DNA from: Cohnella rhizosphaerae
GTDB taxonomy: Bacteria; Bacillota; Bacilli; Paenibacillales; Paenibacillaceae
DNA: 64,000 nt
NCBI RefSeq assembly: GCF_029525575.1
Contig: NZ_JAPDIA010000008.1
Coordinates: 1,798,001 to 1,862,000 of the forward strand
Reading direction: 5' to 3'
Position 1 is the stretch's first letter; each line of letters begins with the position of its first letter. Made by a program: the position numbers and the translations under genes. The notes under the pieces were generated by a model, which made no database searches, was not told the DNA's origin, and saw only the letters and a program-made list of their open reading frames with translations. Below, piece after piece: positions 18,267 to 27,558 of this stretch.

Positions 18267-19851
18267 CGAATCCGCGATTCGTCAAGGCATCCGCAAAATT
18301 TTGCAGCGCTTTGCGCCGCAATGGGAGCTCGTCGCCGAAGCCGAGGACGGCGAGGCCGCCATGCGGGAGATCGCCCGGCTGCAGCCCGATCTCGTCATCC
18401 TCGACTACCGGATGCCCGGGCTGACCGGGATCGAATGCTGCGAACGGATCGCGGCGGATTCGCCGCACATCCACCGGATCTTGCTGACCGCCTATCAGGA
18501 ATTTCAGCTTGCCAAGCAGGCGATCGACCACGGCGTCGCCGCGTTCATCACCAAGCCGCTCGACCGCGGCGAGCTGCTGCGCACGCTGGACAAGATCGCG
18601 CAAGCGATCGAGCACGAGCGCGGCGAACGGGCCAGACTGGACGCGCTGCGGCAGTCGCTCCAAAAAGCAGCGCCGCTGGCGGAGAAGCTGTATTATCAGC
18701 ATTTCCTCTTCGGACAGGATGACCAGGAGATCGCCCAACTGCTCGTAGAAGCCGGTTATCCGCCCCTGCACGACCGCGATGGGCACGATCTGATCGTCCT
18801 GGCCGTCAGTCCCGACTGGATCGAGCCGCAGCGCTTCCGCCCGTCCGACGAGGAGCTGTTCCGCTATGCGCTGACCAAATTCGTTCAGGAGTGGTGCGCC
18901 GAAGATCCGCGCTGCTGCGTGCTGCAGGACCATATCGGCCAGGTCGTCGTCCTGATGAGCCGGACGGCCGGCGATTCGGCGTTCGCCTCGGAAGCTCGCG
19001 GCCGGGCCGCGGCGCTCAAGCAGGCGATCGAACAGAGCTTCCGCCGCGCCGCGACCATCGGCATGAGCGGGCTGTATCCCTTCGCCGCGGCATCCGGCGC
19101 GTACCGGGACGCCTCGCTCGCCGTCACCTACCGGCTCGTCTGCGGCGGCGGACAGCTGCTCTCGCTGCCGGAGCTGCGCGCCGATCAAAAAATGAATCTG
19201 TCTTCGGGTCCTGCCGAGCAGATCGAGCTGTCTCTGGAGCAGCTGCTGCTCGGCAACGGCGAGGAGGCGCTTGCGATTTTCGAACGGCTCGCCGGCGCCG
19301 ACCTGATGCTGCCGGTCGAGCTGCGCCGGATGACGACCCATTATTTGCTGCGGCTCGGCGCGCAGATTCGGCTGATGGAACTGGACCTGTCCGCCATCAG
19401 CGGCAGATCGATGGAGGACTGGCTGCAGGCGGCGGAGACGGCGGTGACGCGAGATACGCTGATGGGCATGATCGGCACGCTGCTGCGCAGCCTCGCGCAG
19501 ACGATCGCCCAGGAGCGCAGCGGGCAGGACGCCCCGCTGCTGCAGCGAGTCCAGCAGTACGTGTCGGAATCGCTGGCCGAAGGCGTCAGCCTGCAGTCGG
19601 TCGCCGACCGCTTCGGCATGAACGCGAGCTACTTCAGCCGGCGGTTCAAGTACGAGACGGGACGGAACTTCGTCGTTTTCCTCAAGGAATGCCGCATGGA
19701 GCGGGCCAAGACGCTGATCGAGCAGAGCGAGCGCAGCCTTCAGGAGATCAGCGAGCTGATCGGCTATGCCGACCTCAAGCATTTTTACCGGGTATTCAAG
19801 GAATACACCTCGTACTCCCCCACCGAGTACAAGCGGCGGCACGGCTTCTAA
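18241..19851 (+). CDS. YesN-type response regulator with AraC output domain, locus 1
   Basis: This is the cytoplasmic partner of the upstream kinase and probably activates the binding-protein/permease operon that follows. The start at 18241 (MYRVIIADDES) follows GAGGTCGAACGTT. The receiver domain (1-120) has IIADDES, phosphoacceptor Asp in LVILDYRMPGLTGIE, LLTAYQEFQ and FITKPLDRGELL. A helical linker region (about 130-420) is typical of the family. The C-terminal AraC double helix-turn-helix (about 435-535) contains LQSVADRFGMNASYFSRRFK and LQEISELIGYADLKHFYRVFKEYTSYSPTEY, written here in segments. It is intact, unlike the kinase. The 139 bases to the next gene hold a weak promoter lacking a good -35, as expected for an activator-dependent promoter. 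Confidence 0.93.
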   Translation: MYRVIIADDESAIRQGIRKILQRFAPQWELVAEAEDGEAAMREIARLQPDLVILDYRMPGLTGIECCERIAADSPHIHRILLTAYQEFQLAKQAIDHGVAAFITKPLDRGELLRTLDKIAQAIEHERGERARLDALRQSLQKAAPLAEKLYYQHFLFGQDDQEIAQLLVEAGYPPLHDRDGHDLIVLAVSPDWIEPQRFRPSDEELFRYALTKFVQEWCAEDPRCCVLQDHIGQVVVLMSRTAGDSAFASEARGRAAALKQAIEQSFRRAATIGMSGLYPFAAASGAYRDASLAVTYRLVCGGGQLLSLPELRADQKMNLSSGPAEQIELSLEQLLLGNGEEALAIFERLAGADLMLPVELRRMTTHYLLRLGAQIRLMELDLSAISGRSMEDWLQAAETAVTRDTLMGMIGTLLRSLAQTIAQERSGQDAPLLQRVQQYVSESLAEGVSLQSVADRFGMNASYFSRRFKYETGRNFVVFLKECRMERAKTLIEQSERSLQEISELIGYADLKHFYRVFKEYTSYSPTEYKRRHGF

Positions 19852-19937
19852 GCGCACCGGCTACCGAGCGCGCCAAGGTAAAAAAATTCATCCGAAAGTA
19901 AAATCTCCCCCCACTACTCGCGCGCACACGCCTGAAC

Positions 19938-19968
19938 TAAGATGAAGACAGGAATGAGCACGCTTTCA
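19938..19968 (+). promoter_or_regulatory. Candidate activator-dependent promoter with cre-like site
   Basis: TAAGAT (19938-19943) is a possible -10 without a recognisable -35. TGAGCACGCTTTCA (19955-19968) matches 8 of the 10 fixed positions of the Bacillus cre consensus TGNAANCGNTNNCA and lies downstream of the start point, a roadblock position for CcpA. This is tentative. Confidence 0.3.
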
Positions 19969-19990
19969 AAAACAACGATCTCGAGGGGGG

Positions 19991-21537
19991 ATGGCCATGA
20001 TAACGAACAAACTCGCCAAAAGCTCCGCGGCCTTGGTCGCGCTGGGTCTCGTGCTTAGCGCTTGCGGCGGCAACAACGCCGAAAACGGGCAGTCCGCTTC
20101 GACGGCTCCGGCAGCCAGCGGCACAGCTAGCGGCACGGCTAGCGGCACGGCCGGCGGCGCTTCCGGCGCTGCGAACGGCTGGAAGGGCACGATCACGATG
20201 TACGCCCAGGTGTATACGCCCAACTCGAAAAATATCGCCGGATTGAAGCAGCAAACGGCGCTGCAGGAAGTCGCGGGCGAATACGAAGCCGCGCATCCCG
20301 GCATCAAGATCGAATTCGTCGACGAAGAATTCAAGGACTACACGCAAACGGTGCGGGTCAAAGCCGCTGCCGGCGAGCTGTTCGACGTATTTTGGGGTCA
20401 ATGGGCCGAATTGAACAACACCTTCCCCAAAGGCATCGCGGAGGACCTGACTCCCTATTTCAGCCAGCCGAACCCGTATATTCCCGGCAAAGCCACCTGG
20501 GGCGAAGCGATGAACGCCACCGTCGTGAGCGAGACGAAGTCTCCCGACGGCAAGAGCTACAACATCAACGGAGACTACGTGGCCACCGCGTTTTTCTACA
20601 ACAAGGATCTGTTCGCCAAAGCGGGCATCTCCCAGCCGCCGGGCAGCTGGTCGGAGTTGATCGAGACGACCAAAAAAGCTCAAGGACGCGGGCATTACGG
20701 CGATGTCGCAAGCGCCCGACTACGACTGGTTCCAGCGACACTTCCTGTCGGACTTCTACGCCAAGGAGTTCGAGCAAATCGCCGGCTTCGATCAAAGCCC
20801 GGGCGTCTCCTCGCTCGATCAGAGCGTCGCCATCGCCAAAGGCATGCTGAACACGTCCGACCCGCGCTTCATGGGCTGGTGGCCGATGTTCAAATCGTTG
20901 ACCGACAACTGGAAGCCCGACTATCTGTCGTCCGAGCCCGGCATCGTCGGCAGCAACGCCCGCAACGACTTCCTGGCCGGCAAAACAGCGATTTTCTACG
21001 ACGGCAGCTGGCTTCCGGAAAACGCGAAAGACGCCAAAGTCAGCTTCGAGCTCGGCTCCTTCAACTTCCCGGTGCTGGCGCAGGCGGACTCGCCGTATAC
21101 GACCGGCACCGACGTCTCCGGCGCGGTCGGCGGTCCCAACGCGGCCTTCCAATTCGCCGTCGCGACCAAGCAAGCCAACGCCTCGATGAAGGAAGCGGGC
21201 AAGCAAGCCGCCGTCATCGACTGGCTGCAATTCGTCGGCACGCCGAAAAACGTCGAGCGCATCGTCAACGAGCACGGCACCTTCGTACCGACCTGGCCGG
21301 ATACGAAGCCTGCGGAGAGCATGGCCGAGCTCGCCAATCAGGCGTCCAATGAATTGAAGGCGCTCGGCGTCGGCGGCTCCTCGCCCAACCTGAACAAAAA
21401 CATGCAGCGGATCTTCGGCCTCTATCTGAGCGGCAATATCGACATCGCCAAAGCGACCGCGGACGTTAAAAAAAGAGCTGGACGGGGCGATCAAGGAATA
21501 CCAATCGAAAAACAGCGTCGATCTCGGAAAATACTAA
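19991..21537 (+). CDS. ABC transporter sugar-binding lipoprotein, locus 1 (two frameshifts)
   Basis: This extracellular solute-binding protein of family 1 delivers an oligosaccharide to the two permeases downstream. The signal peptide ends in lipobox LSAC (about residue 25) followed by a Ser/Ala/Gly-rich tether with SGTASGTASGTAGG repeats. The core has GTITMYAQVYTP, EYEAAHPGIKIEFVDEEF, AAAGELFDVFWGQ and FFYNKDLFAKAGI. The frame breaks at A6 20672-20677 (corrected: TTKKLKDAGITAMSQAPDYDW) and A7 21468-21474 (corrected: DVKKELDGAIKEYQSKN, stop at 21535-21537). Both are one extra A. The start is at 19991 or the ATG at 19997, after GAGGGGGG. A hairpin after the stop may limit readthrough. Confidence 0.87.
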
Positions 21538-21556
21538 GGCGCCGAGAGGCTGCAAG

Positions 21557-21593
21557 AAAAAGGGGCCGCCGCTTCGCAGCGCTCCCTTTTTTT
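21557..21593 (+). terminator. Intra-operon terminator or attenuator
   Basis: A GC-rich stem with a TTCG loop (AAAGGG.. pairing with ..CCCTTT) ends in T7 between the binding-protein gene and the first permease. Such leaky terminators commonly keep binding-protein expression above that of the permeases; it also serves as the mRNA 3' end of the first gene. Confidence 0.6.
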
Positions 21594-21626
21594 CATCCTC
21601 CGAAGCCATGAAAGGACGAATGCCGC

Positions 21627-22509
21627 ATGACCGGAAAAGCCAAGCTGAAAACCGCGCTGACCGGATACGCCTTTATACTGCCGACGTTTATTTTCCTGAT
21701 CTGGTTCACGTATTATCCGGTCTACCAGGCGCTGATCGGCGCCTTCACCGATTGGGACGGCTTCAATGCGCCGCGCTATATCGGACTGGACAACTTCGTC
21801 CGTCTATTCGGCGACGAGGTACTGCGCCAATCGACGATCAACGCCTTGATCTGGGTCGTCCTGTCGATCGTGCTGGCCGTCGTACCGCCTTTTCTTGTTG
21901 CTGAACTGATCTTCCAGCTGCGGCGAGCGCGCGCGCAGTATATCTACCGGACGCTTTTCGTTCTGCCGATCGTCATCCCCGGCATCGTCACCATCCTGCT
22001 GTGGCGGTTTTTGTATCAGGGGGACGGCGCCATCAACCAGCTGCTTGAGCTGATCGGACTCGGCTCGCTTCAGCAGCTTTGGCTCGGCAATCCGAATATC
22101 GCGCTTTATTCGATCATCCTGATGGGCTTCCCGTGGATCAGCGCCTTTAATCTGCTCATCTTCTACTCCGGTCTGCAGAGCATCTCCACCGAGGTGCTGG
22201 AGGCCGCCAGGCTGGAAGGCGCGACCGGCTGGAAGCGCGTATGGCGGATCGACATCCCCTCCTCCTTCCCGCAGCTGCGTCTGATCGTCATCCTGACCTT
22301 GATCGGCAGCCTGCAGAACATCATCCCGCCGCTCATCATGACCAACGGGGGGACCCGGCTACTCCACTTACGTGCCGATTCTGCATATGTACAACGTCTC
22401 GACCGTTAACGGCGAGTTCGGGTACGGCATGTCGATCGCGCTGGTCATGTTCGTCGTCATCCTGCTGTTGACGCTGGTCAACATGAAGCTGGTCAAATCC
22501 GAATCCTGA
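21627..22509 (+). CDS. Sugar ABC transporter permease 1 (MalF/LacF type), locus 1, one frameshift
   Basis: This inner-membrane channel subunit of a CUT1 sugar importer shows six hydrophobic segments, beginning with GYAFILPTFIFLIWFTYYPV. The cytoplasmic EAA loop, which docks the ATPase, reads EAARLEGATGWKRVWRIDIP (about residues 195-214). The frame breaks at G6 22348-22353; dropping one G gives TNGGPGYSTYVPILHMYN and a final helix ending KLVKSES at 22507-22509. TNGGP is the usual family sequence, so the correction is firm. It begins 89 bases after the binding-protein gene and 17 bases before permease 2. No ATPase gene is present in the locus, so a shared MsmK-type ATPase encoded elsewhere is expected. 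Confidence 0.9.
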
Positions 22510-22526
22510 GGACAGGAGGTCCAACG

Positions 22527-23354
22527 ATGCGCGCTCTCCGCCTGCCAGGAGCGGGGCAACTTTTGCTGCTGCTGCTGCTTGTGTTCAATCTGCTGCCCAT
22601 TTATTTCATTGTCGAAAACTCCGTCAAATCGCCGCTCGAATTCGCGTCCAGCACGCTGTCCTTCCCGAAATCGCTGCTATGGAGCAATTACGGCGCGGCC
22701 TGGGAGAAAGTCGGCCTGTCGCTGTACCACACGTCCGTCATCATCGCGGCCAGCGTCGTCGCCATCGTCGCTTTTTCCGCCATGAGCGCCTACTCCTTTT
22801 CCAAGCTTCGGTTTCCGCTCAAAAACACGCTCTTTCTGCTCGTATTCGGGCTTCTGCTGATTCCGGGCTTTCTGACGCTCATTCCGCTTTATTTGCAGAT
22901 CAAAAAGCTCGGCTTAAGCGACAGCTACCTGGCGCTTATCCTTCCGTATATCGCCGGCGGGCAGGCGTTCAGCATCTTTGTCCTCAAGACGTTTTTCGAG
23001 CAGTTGCCGGACGAGATCTTCGAGGCCGCCCGCATCGACGGCGCGGGCAACATCCGCATCTTCTCGACGATCGTGCTGCCGCTCTCCGTCCCGATCTGCA
23101 CGACGGTCGCCATCATCAATATCACCAGCCTGTGGAACGACTACCTTCTGCCTTCGCTGCTGCTCGATCGCAGTCATCAGACGATCACGATGGCGCTCGT
23201 CGCGTTCGAAGCCGCCGCCGGCAACTACGGCCTGAGCGACTACGGCGGCATGATGGCCGCCTACCTGATCGCGGCCGTCCCGCTGCTGCTGCTGTTCTCG
23301 CTGTTGATGCGGAACTTCGTCGAAGGTATTTCCAGCGGGTCGATAAAGATGTAA
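22527..23354 (+). CDS. Sugar ABC transporter permease 2 (MalG/LacG type), locus 1
   Basis: This is the second membrane subunit of the locus-1 CUT1 importer, 275 residues, intact. Six transmembrane segments are visible, the first being LLLLLLLVFNLLPIYFIV. The EAA loop EAARIDGAGNIRIFSTIVLP (about residues 169-188) and the C-terminal FVEGISSGSIKM are characteristic of MalG-type subunits. GGACAGGAGG precedes the start. It is the last recognisable gene of the operon; the next feature downstream is the 51-bp repeat array, followed by a plus-strand terminator at 24026, so the operon transcript may run through the array. Confidence 0.93.
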   Translation: MRALRLPGAGQLLLLLLLVFNLLPIYFIVENSVKSPLEFASSTLSFPKSLLWSNYGAAWEKVGLSLYHTSVIIAASVVAIVAFSAMSAYSFSKLRFPLKNTLFLLVFGLLLIPGFLTLIPLYLQIKKLGLSDSYLALILPYIAGGQAFSIFVLKTFFEQLPDEIFEAARIDGAGNIRIFSTIVLPLSVPICTTVAIINITSLWNDYLLPSLLLDRSHQTITMALVAFEAAAGNYGLSDYGGMMAAYLIAAVPLLLLFSLLMRNFVEGISSGSIKM

Positions 23355-23445
23355 GACGCCGAGTGCCTTCGGCCGATCGCTCAATCAAGCCCAAGAGGTC
23401 CCATCCGGAGCCACTTGGGCTCGGTTGGTGGTGCAGTTCCGCGAA

Positions 23446-23988
23446 GTAACTCTCTACAGCGTCTCTTGTGCTCGATTGGCCACACTTTTCCGCGAAGTAG
23501 CTCTGTACAGCGTCTCTTGCGCTCGATTGGCCACACTGTTCCGCAAAGTAACGCTGTACAGCGTCTCTTGCGCTCGATTGGCCACACTGTTCCGCAAAGT
23601 AACGCTGTACAGCGTCTCTTGCGCTCGATTGGCCACACTGTTCCGCAAAGTAACGCTGTACAGCGTCTCTTGCGCTCGATTGTCGACGCTGTTCCGCAAA
23701 GTAACGCTGTACAGCGTCTCTTGCGCTTGATTGTCGACGCTGTTCCGCAAAGTAACGCTGTACAGCGTCTCTTGCGCTCGATTGTCAACGCTGTTCCGCA
23801 AAGTAACGCTGTACAGCGTCTCTTGCGCTCGATTGTCGACGCTCCTCCGCAAAGTAACGCTGTACAGCGTCTCTTGCGCTCGATTGTCGACGCTACTCCG
23901 CAAAGTAACGCTGTACAGCGTCTCTTGTGCTCGATTGGCCACACTGTTCCGCAAAGTAGCTCTGTACAGCGTCTCTTAGGCGCTGCTG
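23446..23988. repeat. Array of eleven 51-bp direct repeats, each with a 14-bp palindrome
   Basis: Units start every 51 bases at 23446, 23497, 23548 and so on to 23956; the eleventh is truncated. Central units are almost identical and contain the perfect palindrome ACGCTGTACAGCGT (for example 23551-23564), flanked by CGCAA and TTGCG that can extend the stem. Most variation falls in one window after GCTCGATTG (GCCACACTGTT, TCGACGCTGTT, TCAACGCTGTT, TCGACGCTCCT, TCGACGCTACT). Because 51 is 3 x 17, several frames stay open on both strands and encode 17-residue repeats. None has a convincing ribosome site, so I do not call a gene. It is not a CRISPR array because whole units, not only spaced repeats, are conserved. 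Confidence 0.95.
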
Positions 23989-24025
23989 TTGAGGCCGACC
24001 ACTTGGTCATGTTTAGTGGCAAATA

Positions 24026-24066
24026 GCCCAATCGTCATTTTCATGACGATTGGGCCTTGTTTTTTT
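24026..24066 (+). terminator. Rho-independent terminator after the repeat array
   Basis: GCCCAATCGTCAT (24026-24038) pairs with ATGACGATTGGGC (24043-24055) across a 4-base loop and is followed by CTTGTTTTTTT on the plus strand. Its orientation fits a plus-strand transcript that passes through the 51-bp array, not the convergent MFS gene. Confidence 0.85.
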
Positions 24067-24072
24067 GCAACG

Positions 24073-25305
24073 CTACGTTGGATTGGCCGCATTCGCAGGC
24101 TCACCTGCGGACCTGCCCGTTCGCGCAACCGCGGCCCGGTCGAACCCGCTTGCCTTGATGAACCAGGCCGCGCCAAGCAGGACGCCCCCGGTCAACGCGA
24201 AGACGAGCGAGATGCCAAAGGCACTGCCTATGATTCCGCCAAGCAGCGGCCCGAGCACGAAGCCGAGCATATTCGCCGATTGGCTCAGGCTCACGGCTCT
24301 TCCCCGGAAATCGCTGTCGGCGAATCGCACGATCAGCGCGTTCAGCGACGGGAAGACGGCCGCATAGAAAAGGCCGTAGCCGAAGCGCAAGCCGGTGAAG
24401 GCCGCGACGCCGGGAACAAGGAGCTGCAGCAGACTGCCGATCCCGCCGCCAACAAGGCCGACGATCAGCGTTTTCCCCAAACCCCAGCGCCCGCCCATTC
24501 GTCCCCAAAAGGCGCCGGTCAATACGGTAGCCAGCCCTACAGCGGAGAATGCGATCCCCGAGCTAAGCATGGCATCGCTCTCGTCCGCGCCGAGTTCGAC
24601 GACATAGAGAGACAGCAGCGGCTCCAGCATGTAGGTCGACACCGTGACGACGACGATGATGCCATAAATACGAAGCAACATGGGCGCCTTCGCCGCCTGC
24701 CGCAAGTCTTGCCGAATGGTCGTTCGGACCGTATCGCGCCGTCGATTGGCTTCCCGGACACCCATGACAACCAACGCGGATAGGATCATTAGCGCACCGG
24801 AGAGGATGAAGCATCCCCGGAGGCCGATCCATGTGCTGATCAAGCCCCCTGCCAGCGGGCCGATAATGCTTCCAGCGGCTGTGGATGTCGACATGACGCC
24901 GAGCGCGTACCCGACATGTTTCTCCGGCGTATTGGTCCCGACCAGCGTCATGGATGCCGGATAGAAGCCCGCCATGACGCCCTGGAAGACGCGAACGGCC
25001 AGAAACGAGATCAAATCGAAGACGAAGATGTTGGCGAAATAAGCGAGACCAAGCCCGATGCCCGAACGGATCAGCATTGGCTTGCTGCCGAAGCGATCCG
25101 AGAGCGAGCCCCAGAACGGCGCGCATAAGCCGCTCACCAGGAAGCTGATCGAGATCGCGGCGCCGGCCCACGTCTCGACATGTTGAGCTACGCCAAGATC
25201 CTGTCGCAGAAACAAAGGGTAAAAGGGCGTGGACAGCGTGGCCGCCATGCCGTTGATAAACAGTCCGCACCAAAGCAGATACATGTTGCGTTTCCAATCG
25301 GGCAA
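24073..25305 (-). CDS. MFS drug/metabolite exporter (DHA1 family)
   Basis: This twelve-helix major facilitator protein of 410 residues probably exports small amphipathic compounds by proton antiport. The start is TTG at 25305 (PDWKRNMYLL), well placed 8 bases after AGGAGG. The motif-A loop between helices 2 and 3 reads GSLSDRFGSKPMLIRSG (about residues 66-82), and motif C-like GSIIGPLAGGLIS lies in helix 5. The second half repeats the pattern with GRMGGRWGLGKTLIVG. It lies 80 bases downstream of the flavin monooxygenase gene on the same strand, so the pair may process and expel the same compound; this link is inferred from position only. Confidence 0.88.
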   Translation of the reverse strand: MPDWKRNMYLLWCGLFINGMAATLSTPFYPLFLRQDLGVAQHVETWAGAAISISFLVSGLCAPFWGSLSDRFGSKPMLIRSGIGLGLAYFANIFVFDLISFLAVRVFQGVMAGFYPASMTLVGTNTPEKHVGYALGVMSTSTAAGSIIGPLAGGLISTWIGLRGCFILSGALMILSALVVMGVREANRRRDTVRTTIRQDLRQAAKAPMLLRIYGIIVVVTVSTYMLEPLLSLYVVELGADESDAMLSSGIAFSAVGLATVLTGAFWGRMGGRWGLGKTLIVGLVGGGIGSLLQLLVPGVAAFTGLRFGYGLFYAAVFPSLNALIVRFADSDFRGRAVSLSQSANMLGFVLGPLLGGIIGSAFGISLVFALTGGVLLGAAWFIKASGFDRAAVARTGRSAGEPANAANPT

Positions 25306-25385
25306 TGCGACGCCTCCTGTTCGTTATCGCTCTCCCTTACGCCGCCTCTGGAGAGCCGGTGTCGCAGCGCCTTTTCCTTCGTTTG

Positions 25386-26720
25386 TCAGCTTCCGATACC
25401 GGCGCTCTCCTTCGCATACCGGTTTTCCCGGAATGGCAGGCCGAGATTGCCGCGCAGCGTGTCGCTCTCGTATTCCGTGCGGAACAGGCCGCGCTCCTGC
25501 AAGATCGGAACGACCAGGTCAACGAAGTCTTCCAGCCCTCCGGGAACGGCTTCGAACAAAATGAACCCGTCCGCCGCGCCGGCTTCGAACCATTGCTGAA
25601 TCCGGTCCGCCACCTGCGCAGGCGTCCCGATGAATTCGCTCCGCCGCGTCGCCGCACGCAGCGCGACCTCGCGCAGCGTCCAACCATTGGCTTTGGCATC
25701 CGCCTTGATCTTGTCTGTACCGCTCTGGAAGCTGTTGCGCCCCAGCTCTCCGATATCCGGGAACGGCTCGTCCAGCGGATACTGACTGAAGTCGTGGTGC
25801 TCGAAAAACCGGCCAAGGTGCTCGAGTGCCTTTTCGACGGTGACAAGCTCAGCGATCTCCCGGTACTTCCGTTCGGCGTCGGCTTCCGTCTCGCCCACGA
25901 TCGGTCCGATGCCCGGGAACACGAGCACTTCATCCGGAGAACGGCCGAACGCGCGCGCGCGTTCCTTGATGTCATTATAGAAGGAGATCGCATCCTCGAT
26001 CGTCTCGTGTCCGGTGAAGATGGCGTCCGCTTCCTTCGAGGCAAAGTTCTTGCCGACCTCCGACGATCCCGCCTGGAAGATCACCGGCTGGCCTTGCGGA
26101 GAACGTGCGATATTAAGCGGCCCCTTGACGGAGAAGTACCGGCCCGAGTGATTCAGCGTATGCAGCTTCTCCGGCTCGAAAAATACGCCGGTCTCCTTGT
26201 CGCGAACGAAGGCGTCATCCTCCCAGGAGTCCCACAAACCTCTCGTAACTTCCAGATATTCCGCCGCGATCTCGTAGCGCTGGTCGTGCTCGGGATGCGC
26301 CTTATTGTTGAAGTTCGCGGACGTTCCCTCGAGCGGAGAGGTGACGATGTTCCAGCCGGCCCTGCCGCCGCTGATCTTGTCGATCGTGCCGAATTGGCGC
26401 GCGACCGTGAACGGCTCGCTGTAGGTCGTCGACAACGTCCCGACAAGTCCGATATTAGCACTCTGCGAAGCGAGCGCGCTCAGCAACGCGATCGGCTCGA
26501 AGCGATTCAGGAAGTGCGGAATCGACTTCTCATTGATGAACAAGCCGTCCGCGATAAAAATAAAATCAAGCTTGCCCTCCTCGGCTTTGCGCGTCCAGCT
26601 CTTGTAAAGATCGAAGTTGACGCTTGCATCCGCTTGAATCTTGGGATGCCTCCACCCGCTCACATTGCCGCCTACGCCGTGAAGCGCCGCGCCGAATTTG
26701 ACCTGTCTGCGATTCGCCAT
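25386..26720 (-). CDS. LLM-class flavin-dependent monooxygenase (NtaA/SnaA/DszA type)
   Basis: This is a cytoplasmic FMNH2-dependent monooxygenase of 444 residues, in the group that includes nitrilotriacetate monooxygenase component A and B. subtilis YtnJ. Characteristic blocks are [21 protein letters not shown]-type sequence, [63 protein letters not shown] and the C-terminal [20 protein letters not shown] luciferase-like TIM barrel is implied. AGGAGA precedes the ATG. It needs a separate flavin reductase, not seen here. The upstream region has a minus-strand ATAGGAATATA (26753-26743) that recalls CymR-type sulfur-control sites, hinting at organosulfur use; this is weak. Substrate unknown. 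Confidence 0.9.
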   Translation of the reverse strand: MANRRQVKFGAALHGVGGNVSGWRHPKIQADASVNFDLYKSWTRKAEEGKLDFIFIADGLFINEKSIPHFLNRFEPIALLSALASQSANIGLVGTLSTTYSEPFTVARQFGTIDKISGGRAGWNIVTSPLEGTSANFNNKAHPEHDQRYEIAAEYLEVTRGLWDSWEDDAFVRDKETGVFFEPEKLHTLNHSGRYFSVKGPLNIARSPQGQPVIFQAGSSEVGKNFASKEADAIFTGHETIEDAISFYNDIKERARAFGRSPDEVLVFPGIGPIVGETEADAERKYREIAELVTVEKALEHLGRFFEHHDFSQYPLDEPFPDIGELGRNSFQSGTDKIKADAKANGWTLREVALRAATRRSEFIGTPAQVADRIQQWFEAGAADGFILFEAVPGGLEDFVDLVVPILQERGLFRTEYESDTLRGNLGLPFRENRYAKESAGIGS

Positions 26721-26904
26721 TACGTTTCTCTCCTATTCGCTTTATATTCCTATTATTTCAGTAGGTTTTATTCCATTGTACGTCTCCATGGAAGCGATTG
26801 ACTAATTAATAAATCCAATTGATGCATTCAAACTTTAAATCGTAGCGGGAGCGATTTCCGCGACGGGAATGCGAAAGCATTGCTTGAATTGACGTCCTAA
26901 AATA

Positions 26905-26943
26905 AAATGTGCCGCAGAGATCGGAAATCTCTGCGGCACATTT
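26905..26943 (-). terminator. Strong bidirectional terminator
   Basis: AAATGTGCCGCAGAGA pairs perfectly with its complement around a 7-base loop, flanked by AT-rich tails on both strands. It lies 28 bases past the end of the gene at 26971 and closes the long minus-strand sugar locus 2 transcript. Confidence 0.9.
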
Positions 26944-26970
26944 ATTTTAAATCGGCTCCTGCGGTCCCGT

Positions 26971-27495
26971 TCACAATTGTCTATAAATCGTGTAACTAAC
27001 AGTCCAATGCCCAATCGCAAGCAGTGCGGTCGAGACGCCCAGCCAGACGCATTGTCCCCACCAGGCTGCGAAGCCGAAGGCCAGCACGGGGAATACCGCC
27101 AAGGGTATGGGTACGATCATAAAAGGTTTATACAAAGAAGCGAAGGATTGCCCGTCCTTTAAATATCTGAACCATAGGCCGTAATAAATTACGATGCAAA
27201 CGACCATCAGTAGCATAACGATCGTACTGCCATGGCTAGGCGGAAAGAAGTCCTTTGAGATCGCCAGGAAAACCAGAGAGCCGACCTGACCGGCCTTTTC
27301 CAGGATCGTAAATATTCGATTGCTCTCCCGTAGCCCATGCGGCACCCGGATGGGCGGAAACCAGGTAAAAAATACAAGGCTGGGAAGCAGCATAAAGACG
27401 GCGATCAAGGTCCCGACCATTGAAAATCCCACCGGCATCTCCCCCTTCCATTCCCCCTTGCGAGGAACATCCTCAAGATACCATGCGGAAATCAA
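26971..27495 (-). CDS. Membrane protein of unknown function, start uncertain
   Basis: I do not recognise this protein. It has at least four hydrophobic segments (FSMVGTLIAVFMLLPSLVFF, STIVMLLMVVCIVIYYGLWF, the IVPIPLAVFPVLAFGFAAWW region and CVWLGVSTALLAIGHW) in 174 residues. The only near-consensus start in frame is TTG at 27495, which falls inside another hydrophobic stretch: the 21 codons upstream are open and read LLFVSLFVLFLISAWYLED, written here without the first residues. They run back to the TGA that ends the GH36-like gene. The real start may thus be a CTG, or a sequence error may hide an ATG. It is the last gene before the 26905 terminator and may be a passenger of sugar locus 2. 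Confidence 0.6.
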   Translation of the reverse strand: MISAWYLEDVPRKGEWKGEMPVGFSMVGTLIAVFMLLPSLVFFTWFPPIRVPHGLRESNRIFTILEKAGQVGSLVFLAISKDFFPPSHGSTIVMLLMVVCIVIYYGLWFRYLKDGQSFASLYKPFMIVPIPLAVFPVLAFGFAAWWGQCVWLGVSTALLAIGHWTVSYTIYRQL

Positions 27496-27558
27496 AAATA
27501 AAACAAATAAAGATACAAAAAGCAGGTTAGCCCACTGGAATCTGCTTGCTTTGGATGA

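Noticed and set aside
18211-19857. Minus-strand ORF of 548 residues opposite the locus 1 regulator
   Set aside because: It is the complement of a clear YesN-type regulator and resembles no family; long antisense frames are common at this GC content.
23446-23988. CRISPR array
   Set aside because: The whole 51-bp unit is conserved; there are no variable spacers of 30-40 bases between short repeats and no cas genes nearby.
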